64,000 nt of DNA from Thermotogaceae bacterium (GTDB taxonomy: Bacteria; Thermotogota; Thermotogae; Thermotogales; Thermotogaceae), in assembly GCA_027077795.1 (NCBI GenBank), contig JALWTT010000015.1, positions 311,441 to 375,440 of the forward strand. The letters are read 5' to 3'. The position numbers and the translations under genes are program-made. Position 1 is the stretch's first letter. The number at the start of each line of letters is the position of its first letter. Shown here piece by piece: positions 57,882-64,000 of this stretch. The notes below the pieces were generated by a model. The model saw nothing but the letters and a program-made list of their open reading frames with translations, ran no database searches and was not told where the DNA came from.

Positions 57882-58769
57882 ATGCTGGAGAATTTAGAAG
57901 AACTGGTAAAACTCGCTAGAGGAAGGAAGGCAACGGTTTCACTTGCGGGAGGTGAAGATGTAGAAGCACTGAAGGCTTTGAAAGAAGCCAGAAATGAGGG
58001 AATAATCGATAACGCTGTGATATTTGGTAAATCTAGATCAATGTTTAAAAATCTTGGAAATCTTGGTCTGGATTTCGAAGCCATCTTAACAAATTCAGAT
58101 GACGAAACGGCTGAGGGAGCGGTGAAATCCGTCTCTTCAGGAAAAGCACAGGTTCTCATGAAGGGACTTATAAAGACCTCTATTCTCTTGAAAGCTGTTC
58201 TCAACAAAGAATGGGGTCTTAGAACAGGACAGTTGCTGTCCCATGTGATATTGGCACATTCTCCCTATGTGAACAGGGTCTTTTTCATAACAGATGGAGG
58301 AATGGTAATAAAGCCAACTCTCGATCAGAAAGTTGAGATAATAAAAAACGCCGTTAGCCTTGCACACAAGCTTGGATATGAGAAGCCAAGAGTTGCTCTA
58401 ATCACAGCTGTGGAAGTGGTCAATCCAGATATGCCTGAGACGATAGACGCAGCTATCTTGGCTAAGATGGCTGATCGAGGGCAGATAAAAGGAGCTGTCG
58501 TAGATGGACCGTTTGGGGTTGATAACGCGATGAACGAACACGCAGCTGAAGTCAAGGGAGTAGCAGGAGAAGTTGCCGGAAAGGCGGATATACTGGTTGT
58601 TCCAGATATTCATTCAGGGAATTTTTTGGGAAAGTCGTTTGTATATGTAGGCGGTGGGACAATAGCAGGGGTAGTCGTTGGAGCCAAGGCTCCAATAGTG
58701 ATAGTTTCGAGAGCTGATACTATGAAATCAAAGCTGCTGTCTCTGGCATTGGCTATGGCCACTTACTGA
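57882..58769 (+). CDS. Phosphate acyltransferase (phosphate butyryltransferase-like)
   Basis: A 295-residue member of the phosphate acetyl/butyryltransferase family that exchanges CoA for phosphate on acyl-CoA. SGKAQVLMKGLIKTSILLKAVL, LSHVILAHSPYVNRVFFITDGG, KMADRGQIKGAVVDGPFGVDNA and ADILVVPDIHSGNFLGK are conserved blocks of the Ptb group. Length fits Ptb more than the larger Pta. No acyl kinase gene is adjacent, so whether it handles butyryl, acetyl or branched acyl groups is open. ATG start at 57882 behind GAAGGAGGTGAATCG. Confidence 0.85.
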   Translation: MLENLEELVKLARGRKATVSLAGGEDVEALKALKEARNEGIIDNAVIFGKSRSMFKNLGNLGLDFEAILTNSDDETAEGAVKSVSSGKAQVLMKGLIKTSILLKAVLNKEWGLRTGQLLSHVILAHSPYVNRVFFITDGGMVIKPTLDQKVEIIKNAVSLAHKLGYEKPRVALITAVEVVNPDMPETIDAAILAKMADRGQIKGAVVDGPFGVDNAMNEHAAEVKGVAGEVAGKADILVVPDIHSGNFLGKSFVYVGGGTIAGVVVGAKAPIVIVSRADTMKSKLLSLALAMATY

Positions 58770-58780
58770 GGGGTGATCTC

Positions 58781-59650
58781 GTGGTTGTCAGAGTGGATCC
58801 TAAGAAGGCAGTCTCCCTTGAAACAACTGTTGTTGCACATGGACTACCAAAGCCCATTGGTGTAAATACTGCAATTGAGATGGAGAGAATAGTTGAGGGG
58901 GAAGGCGCCCAGCCTGCAACTGTAGGTATTCTCAATGGAGAGATAATCGTCGGAATGAGAAAAGAAGAGATGGAAAGATTGGTGAATGAAGGTAGTGTGA
59001 AGATTGGAGCTAGAGAGATACCATATGCTTTGGCAAAGTCCCTAAACGCGGATACAACTGTGAGTGCAACTATGAGGATATCAAAGATAGTTGGAATAAG
59101 GGTTTTTGTAACCGGTGGAATAGGAGGAGTTCATCGGGGAAAGTACGATGTCTCGCAGGATCTTGTGGAGCTTTCTAAAAACAGAATGGTGGTGATCTCC
59201 GCAGGTGCGAAGTCCATCCTCGATCTCAGAACAACGGTGGAAGTTTTGGAGACTCTCGAAGTTGTGGTCGTCGGCTATCGAACGGATGAATTTCCAGCAT
59301 TTTACAGTTCGTTCAGCGGAATAAAGCTCAACATGAAGGTTGACACGGTAGAAGAAGTGGTGGAAATCTTTAAGTGGATGGAGAAAGTAGACATTGGCGG
59401 AGCTCTCTTAGTTGTAAATCCCATACCTAAGGAGTATGAAATACCATTCGAAGATGTCCAAAAGTGGACACTCAAGGCTGAAATGGAAGCTGAAAGGTTC
59501 GGCGTAAAAGGGAAAGAAGTAACCCCATTCTTGCTTTCAAAAATCTCTGAGTTCAGCGATGGGAAGACGCTCATGGCCAATGTAGAACTCTTGAAGAACA
59601 ACGCTTTTCTCGGCGCAAAGGTGGCGGTTGCCCTGGGTGGTGGATCGTGA
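58781..59650 (+). CDS. psuG: Pseudouridine-5'-phosphate glycosidase
   Basis: A 289-residue enzyme that reversibly splits pseudouridine 5'-phosphate into uracil and ribose-5-phosphate. SLETTVVAHGLPKPIGVNTA, ATVGILNGEIIVGM, ADTTVSATMRISKIVGIRVFVTGGIGGVHRG and SAGAKSILDLRTTVEVLETL (catalytic Lys region) are diagnostic of the PsuG/IndA family. No pseudouridine kinase (psuK) is next to it. GTG start behind GAGGGGTGATCTC, and its stop overlaps the next gene by 4 nt. Confidence 0.94.
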   Translation: MVVRVDPKKAVSLETTVVAHGLPKPIGVNTAIEMERIVEGEGAQPATVGILNGEIIVGMRKEEMERLVNEGSVKIGAREIPYALAKSLNADTTVSATMRISKIVGIRVFVTGGIGGVHRGKYDVSQDLVELSKNRMVVISAGAKSILDLRTTVEVLETLEVVVVGYRTDEFPAFYSSFSGIKLNMKVDTVEEVVEIFKWMEKVDIGGALLVVNPIPKEYEIPFEDVQKWTLKAEMEAERFGVKGKEVTPFLLSKISEFSDGKTLMANVELLKNNAFLGAKVAVALGGGS

Positions 59651-60699
59651 GAGCGTTTGTGAGCGTGGACGATGGAAAAAACTTAGACGTTTTTTTAAGT
59701 TGGATGAGGAAGAATGGGGTAGAAGTGAGTGAAAAACTCCATAATGAGAGGTATGACATGGTGGTTGTGAATCTCCCCGTAGATCTTCCAAGATCTGAAA
59801 AAAGACTCATGAAGAGCGAGAAGCAAAGAGAGGCTGGAATTCTTGCAAGGGCGGCTCTTCATTATGAAGACATGTTGCCGGTTTGTGACCCAGAGGATTA
59901 TGCACTCGTTATGGAACTTTTTGAAAAGGTTGGAGATGTTCCAAAGAGTGTGAGGAGAATTTTATCCATAAAGGCTCTCCTTCACTCCCTTGAGTATATG
60001 TCTAGGATTCACGCTAGACTTTCAGAGCTTTTTGGAATGGTTGATTACGTTCACACCGTGTGGAAGGTGAGAAGAAGGGTTCTTGAGAAGAGCTATACGG
60101 AGGATTACCTTTCAGATCTACCGGAAAGGGTTTTCGTGGGAAAAGAGAGGCCACTCATACCACTTTACGTGTTCGCTCTCAATAGTATTCCGAAGGGATC
60201 CATCATGGTTTTCAACAGAGCTATGCCGATTTTTGCATCTTTGTCCTTTGAGGAATTCATGGGCGGTGGCGTTCTGGTTTACAACGGTATACTCAACAGA
60301 GAGGTTAGCTACGATCTGGTAGTTGCAAGGGGTGGAAATGCAGATGTCATTGACAAGAACTCTGATAATGTTTTTATATCTTTGTGCAGTGAAGGAGTTG
60401 GCTACAAATTTGAGGTAGAGAGAGATGACCTGACAAAGCTGGAGAGGCTTGCTCTGACATTTGTTTTTCTATCCCCAGCCTATACGATAGCAGTCTTTAA
60501 AAATGGCAGGTTGATAGGGATCAGATTCGAAGCGATGAGATATCCAAATCTTCATAATGTTCCTGCTGGGGAAATCTTAGCGGTTAATTTTAATTTAGAA
60601 AATCTCGACTGCGAGAAATATGATCGTGTGCTTGCACCGTCAGCCTCTGAGAAGGTGAGGAGAGATTGCGAATCAAAACTTCTCTTGAGAAAGGTCTGA
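59647..60699 (+). CDS. Divergent PurH-like protein lacking the catalytic motifs
   Basis: A 350-residue protein that I recognise only as a remote relative of PurH (IMP cyclohydrolase / AICAR transformylase). The N-terminus has an MGS-like beginning and YDMVVVNLPVDLP, comparable to PurH VVVNLYPF. GILARAALHYEDMLPVCDPEDYALV and VPKSVRRILSIKALLHSLEYM follow the PurH LRAAAKN...DP.DY...RR.LA.KAF.HTA..D pattern. FMGGGVLVYNGILNREV resembles AFGGI.A.NREV. It lacks KTLHP, RYGENPHQ and KHANPCG, so neither PurH reaction is expected. GTG start overlapping psuG by 4 nt, and it overlaps comF by 34 nt. Function unknown. Confidence 0.62.
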   Translation: MRAFVSVDDGKNLDVFLSWMRKNGVEVSEKLHNERYDMVVVNLPVDLPRSEKRLMKSEKQREAGILARAALHYEDMLPVCDPEDYALVMELFEKVGDVPKSVRRILSIKALLHSLEYMSRIHARLSELFGMVDYVHTVWKVRRRVLEKSYTEDYLSDLPERVFVGKERPLIPLYVFALNSIPKGSIMVFNRAMPIFASLSFEEFMGGGVLVYNGILNREVSYDLVVARGGNADVIDKNSDNVFISLCSEGVGYKFEVERDDLTKLERLALTFVFLSPAYTIAVFKNGRLIGIRFEAMRYPNLHNVPAGEILAVNFNLENLDCEKYDRVLAPSASEKVRRDCESKLLLRKV

Positions 60700-61295
60700 A
60701 CCTCTTCTTTCCAAATAGGTGTGTTATATGCGGAGAGCACATAGGATTGTCGCAATTGGTGTGCGAAAGCTGCTACGAAAAGCTGTTGTCCAAAGGACCG
60801 GCTGTTACTGTTGAGAGACATAAAAGCTATGACCTCCATTATTATTCGTACTATGAAGGTGAACTCAAGGAGCTTATCCTCTCTTACAAAAAAGGGCGAT
60901 GGAGAGTTTATAAAATTTTGTCAGAACTTTTCTCAAGGCTTTTCGAGTACTTTCAACCATATCCGGTCATCACATATGTTCCATCCACGAGTGTGTCAAT
61001 CGAGTACAGAGGCTTTGACCACATGAAACTAATAGCAAGAGATCTATCGAAAAGGTACGGCATGATGCTTAGAAGCTCTCTGATCCCTGTGAAAAACGAA
61101 CGACAGATTGGGAAGAGCAAAAGGGATAGGGAAAAGCTCTTTGGAAAATACGAGGCCAGGTGTACGGCATTCGAAGTCACATTGATCGATGACGTTTACA
61201 CAACGGGTGCAACGATCAGCGATGCCGTGAGAGCGCTTAGAGAATCCGGAGTCAGGAATATATCAGTGTACGTTCTTGCCAAATCCAAGAGGTGA
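60666..61295 (+). CDS. comF: ComF family phosphoribosyltransferase-like protein
   Basis: A 209-residue protein. The N-terminal zinc finger has CVICG and CESC near residues 18-38, and the phosphoribosyltransferase-like domain ends with the PRPP-binding loop TLIDDVYTTGATISDAVRAL. ComF proteins are linked to DNA uptake across the inner membrane in competent bacteria. YVPSTSVSIEYRGFDHMKLIA is a further family block. TTG start within the end of the PurH-like gene. No other competence genes are in the window. Confidence 0.9.
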   Translation: MRIKTSLEKGLNLFFPNRCVICGEHIGLSQLVCESCYEKLLSKGPAVTVERHKSYDLHYYSYYEGELKELILSYKKGRWRVYKILSELFSRLFEYFQPYPVITYVPSTSVSIEYRGFDHMKLIARDLSKRYGMMLRSSLIPVKNERQIGKSKRDREKLFGKYEARCTAFEVTLIDDVYTTGATISDAVRALRESGVRNISVYVLAKSKR

Positions 61296-61299
61296 TATA

Positions 61300-62583
61300 G
61301 TGCTAGGGGAAAGGGTGAACTCCTCAGTCTTAAAGTTCATGGTAGATGTCATGAGTTATGTGCCAAGGGTGGGCGAACATTCGCTCGTAGTCTCGGTGCT
61401 TTCATATTTTATATCTGAGGAATTCTTCAAAGATGAGTCCAAGGCCTTGTTCGCTGGAATAGCGGGTGCTCTTCACGATATAGGGTATCTGGTTCCAAAG
61501 GTTTCACAGATGGACTCCGATCTAGAAGTACTATACGATATAAATGTAGAAAGGAAGGGCAACAAGCTTCATACAACTTTAGGTGGTTTTATACTCTCGA
61601 ATTTTTTGGGGTTGTACGAGTACTCAGATGTGGCCTTTTATCATCATCTTCCCGCTAGTGAGCTTGATGTGCTCAATCCAAGCCATGTATTTGCGAATAT
61701 AGTTTCAGCTGCGGATTTTCTGGCCATGCATTTTGGCTCACCGGGGACCGATGTGCCTAAGGACATCGTGAAAGAAGCTTTGGAGGATCATTCTGAGGAT
61801 TTCTTCCCGTCCATACTGAAAGCCACCATGGAGGTTATCGAAAAAGACTACGTATGGTGGTCTATCGAGGATCCCGTGGAATTCTATATGAGAAATCTTT
61901 CCTCTCATCTGAAAGAGTCGTCACAGGTCGATAGCGCTACACTCATGGAGCTGGGATACTTCATGGCATATGTCGTTGATTCCAAGAGTCCTTTTACAAG
62001 GAAGCATTCAGAGAGAGTAGCGGATTTGTCGAAGGAGATAGGAAGAGAGATGAAGCTGGACGATAACGATCAGCTGTGTCTGTACATAGCAGGGTTGTTT
62101 CACGATTCTGGAAAGATAGCGGTGGAAGACAGCATACTGGAAAAACCGGGAGCCTTAACAAGGAAGGAATATTCCTACATGAGAAAACATGTTTTCTACA
62201 CCATGAAATTTCTTGAGCACTTTTCAAATCAATATAGGGATTGGACGAAATGGGCCTCGCAGCATCACGAAAGGATAGATGGGAGTGGATATCCTCTGCG
62301 GTTAAAAGGAGAAGAACTTCCCATTCAGTCCAGGATACTCCAAGTGGCCGACGTCTTTGTTGCGCTAACAGAGAATCGCCCTTACAGATCATCGATGACT
62401 TTCAGCAAGGCGATTTCTTTTTTGAATGAAGAGGTGAGAAATGGAAAGCTCGATGGGGATGTTTTGAAATCTCTAGAAAGGCTCGTCAAAAATGGATATA
62501 CTTTCCCAAGTGAAACTCCAATAAGTGAGATAATTGAAACGGTGGATTTCCTGATGAAATCTTATGATGGAGGGATTTGGTGA
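61300..62583 (+). CDS. Double HD-domain protein with C-terminal HD-GYP
   Basis: A 427-residue cytoplasmic protein with two HD-superfamily phosphohydrolase domains. The first (about 15-150) shows PRVGEHSLVV, GALHDIGYLVP and FYHHLPAS. The second (about 225-400) is an HD-GYP domain: TRKHSERVADLS, LFHDSGKIAVED, QHHERIDGSGYPLRLKGEELP. Both sets of metal-binding His/Asp look intact. No membrane span or receiver domain is seen. It may hydrolyse c-di-GMP with its C-terminal half, while the first domain could be regulatory or act on another nucleotide. GTG start behind AAGAGGTGATATA. Confidence 0.87.
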   Translation: MLGERVNSSVLKFMVDVMSYVPRVGEHSLVVSVLSYFISEEFFKDESKALFAGIAGALHDIGYLVPKVSQMDSDLEVLYDINVERKGNKLHTTLGGFILSNFLGLYEYSDVAFYHHLPASELDVLNPSHVFANIVSAADFLAMHFGSPGTDVPKDIVKEALEDHSEDFFPSILKATMEVIEKDYVWWSIEDPVEFYMRNLSSHLKESSQVDSATLMELGYFMAYVVDSKSPFTRKHSERVADLSKEIGREMKLDDNDQLCLYIAGLFHDSGKIAVEDSILEKPGALTRKEYSYMRKHVFYTMKFLEHFSNQYRDWTKWASQHHERIDGSGYPLRLKGEELPIQSRILQVADVFVALTENRPYRSSMTFSKAISFLNEEVRNGKLDGDVLKSLERLVKNGYTFPSETPISEIIETVDFLMKSYDGGIW

Positions 62584-63242
62584 AGGTAATAATAGTTGGT
62601 GGAGAGAAGAACTCATATTATCTCGCCAGATCAATAATAGAGAAAGGCTACAAAGTAGTTGTGATAAACAAGGATGAGAAGTTCTGTAAAGAAATGGCGA
62701 GAAAACTCAAAGCCCTTGTAATAAATGGAGATGGAAGCAAGAGAAATGTTCTTGACCAAGCTGAACCAATGAGTGATGACATAATAGTGGTTTTAACCCC
62801 ACGGGATCATGACAATTTGATGATCGCTCAAATAGCAAAAAGGATTTTCGGTATCGAACGAGTGGTTTCTCTCGTGAATGACCCAGAGAACGTTGAGATG
62901 TTTAAGAACCTTGGCATAGGTACAGTTGTGAATTTGACATCCTTGATTAATCAAACCTTAGAAACTCTGATGTTTGCCGAGGAGATAGAGCAACATATAC
63001 CCATTGAAGAAGAGAAACTGGTTTTCCTACGGTTTGAGATTCCCTTCAACTCACCTGTTAAGGGAAAAGCTCTCAAGGATATAGATCTCCCAGCCGACAG
63101 TGTTATAGCCGCTATCATCAGAGATAGAGATGTGATTATTCCCAGGGGAGATACCGTTATAAACCCCGGAGATAGGGTGTTTGTCCTGTGTCTTCCCAGT
63201 GTTCAGACCAAGGTTTCGGAAATGCTCCTGGGGGTGGAGTGA
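62580..63242 (+). CDS. trkA: Potassium channel regulatory subunit, TrkA/KtrA type
   Basis: A 220-residue cytoplasmic RCK protein that gates the TrkH channel. The N-terminal Rossmann domain (VIIVGGEKNSYYLARSIIEKGY, VINGDGSK, IVVLTPRDHDNLMIAQIAK) binds NAD(H) or ATP/ADP. The C-terminal TrkA-C domain (PVKGKALKDIDLPADSVIAAI, PRGDTVINPGDRVFVL) binds regulatory ligands. The GTG start overlaps the previous stop, and the trkH gene begins immediately after its own stop. Confidence 0.93.
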   Translation: MKVIIVGGEKNSYYLARSIIEKGYKVVVINKDEKFCKEMARKLKALVINGDGSKRNVLDQAEPMSDDIIVVLTPRDHDNLMIAQIAKRIFGIERVVSLVNDPENVEMFKNLGIGTVVNLTSLINQTLETLMFAEEIEQHIPIEEEKLVFLRFEIPFNSPVKGKALKDIDLPADSVIAAIIRDRDVIIPRGDTVINPGDRVFVLCLPSVQTKVSEMLLGVE

Positions 63243-64000
63243 TTGGGAGATTATCTCAGTACCCTCAAGTTCAGATACAGAGTGATTTTCTGGAATCTTG
63301 GGGCTCTCTTTCAGTGGTTTTCACTCCTGGTGCTCTTCCCCATGATATTTGTTCTGTTCTATCCAGAGGAGCTACCCAATACCCTTCCATTTGTTGAGGC
63401 GGCGATTGTTTCTGTAATTCTAGGATACTCCTTCAAATGGATCTCAGGTATTGGAAAGGAAAAGGCTTCAACTGTGCTGATTCAGGAAGGAGTAGTTATT
63501 GTGCTCTTCTCTTGGATAGGGGTTATACTCGTGTCGGCGCTCCCGTTTATATTCGCTGGAATACTAAACTTCACCCAAGCTGTCTTTGAAGCTACCAGCG
63601 GTTGGACGACAACAGGTTTGACGGTTGTGAACGTTACGAAGGTTTCAAAACTCATGTTGGTTTGGCGGAGTGTGATGCAATACGTAGGGGGAGCAGGATT
63701 TGCGATAATAATGGTTGGTTCCATAATAGGTCCAGGCGGTTTCGGATTGTACTCAGCCGAGGGAAGGACAGATAACATACTCCCAAACATCAAGAATTCC
63801 GCGAAAATGATAATGGTTATGTATTTGACCTATGCTGTAGCTGGAACATTGGGGTACATAGCAGTTGGCATGCCTCCTTTCGATGCCTTTAATCACTCTC
63901 TCACCGCGCTCGCGACTGGCGGGTTTTCAACGAGAGCAGGTAGCATCGGTGAATACAATTCTGTACCTATTGAGTTTGTGACCATCATTTTGATGTTCAC
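63243..64000 (+). CDS. trkH: Potassium transporter TrkH/KtrB, 3' end outside the window
   Basis: At least 252 codons are visible before the window ends. It is an integral membrane K+ transporter with repeated membrane-pore-membrane units. Translation from the TTG at 63243, directly after the trkA stop, gives several membrane spans, the first pore loop EATSGWTTTGLTVV, and a second pore loop ATGGFSTRAG with the selectivity-filter glycines. An upstream start is excluded because the preceding codon in the same frame is the TGA of trkA. The pair should be one operon for potassium uptake. Confidence 0.9.
   Translation, partial: MGDYLSTLKFRYRVIFWNLGALFQWFSLLVLFPMIFVLFYPEELPNTLPFVEAAIVSVILGYSFKWISGIGKEKASTVLIQEGVVIVLFSWIGVILVSALPFIFAGILNFTQAVFEATSGWTTTGLTVVNVTKVSKLMLVWRSVMQYVGGAGFAIIMVGSIIGPGGFGLYSAEGRTDNILPNIKNSAKMIMVMYLTYAVAGTLGYIAVGMPPFDAFNHSLTALATGGFSTRAGSIGEYNSVPIEFVTIILMF

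Overview
This window looks like the chromosome of a hyperthermophilic, sugar-fermenting member of the Thermotogota (Thermotoga or Pseudothermotoga type). The evidence is very strong GGAGGTGA ribosome-binding sites, frequent GTG and TTG starts, heavy AGA/AGG/ATA codon use, many 4-nt gene overlaps, and Thermotoga-like proteins and gene orders: gyrA-archease-lexA-STAS-rpiB and galK-galT-galA-lacZ. The synteny comparison is from memory and was not checked by a search. I see no tRNA, rRNA, CRISPR array, insertion sequence or prophage.

Layout. 1-2517 (+): the 3' part of a CCA-adding/poly(A) polymerase-type nucleotidyltransferase and an M18 aminopeptidase. 2658-6884 (-): a trehalose/maltose-type ABC importer (binding protein and two permeases) with the trehalose synthase TreT. 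6942-8268 (-): a radical SAM protein and a small membrane protein. 8374-12550: a signalling island with an HD-GYP protein, a chemotaxis receptor and a GGDEF protein. 12531-17418 (-): RNase R, then a translation cluster (UVR-motif protein, pth, L25, S18, SSB, S6) with its own promoter and leader hairpin.

17520-33145 (-) is a galactoside unit of about 15.6 kb. It reads binding protein, two permeases, GH36, LacI regulator, GH63-like hydrolase, GH2 beta-galactosidase, second GH36, galT, galK, iron-dependent alcohol dehydrogenase. It starts at a clear promoter followed by a perfect palindromic operator. Together these genes import galactosides, release galactose and feed it into the Leloir pathway. 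33197-37209 (-) is another LacI-controlled sugar transporter with its own perfect operator. Beside it are a GH5-like protein that has lost key catalytic residues (37438-38544) and a divergent GntR regulator. 39512-45706 holds a CoA-disulfide-reductase/NADH-oxidase-type flavoprotein, a GH38 alpha-mannosidase, S-adenosylhomocysteine hydrolase and an anchored unknown protein.

45766-54841 (+) is a compact run: gyrA, archease, lexA, two STAS proteins, rpiB, prmA, DUF501 and a ribose-type ABC transporter, ended by a terminator. 54872-56046 (+) is an oxidative-stress operon (peroxiredoxin and superoxide reductase) with a strong promoter and an 18-bp perfect palindrome. 56113-64000 (+) is a mixed run: HDAC-like deacetylase, rsfS, an unknown protein, phosphate acyltransferase, psuG, a protein that looks like a degenerate PurH, comF, a double-HD protein, and TrkA and TrkH (cut by the window end).

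The observations most worth following are the degenerate PurH-like protein at 59647, the catalytically altered GH5 at 37438, an unusual Shine-Dalgarno/hairpin/start arrangement at 31750, the repeated hairpins just after binding-protein genes, and three perfect palindromic operators tied to clear promoters.
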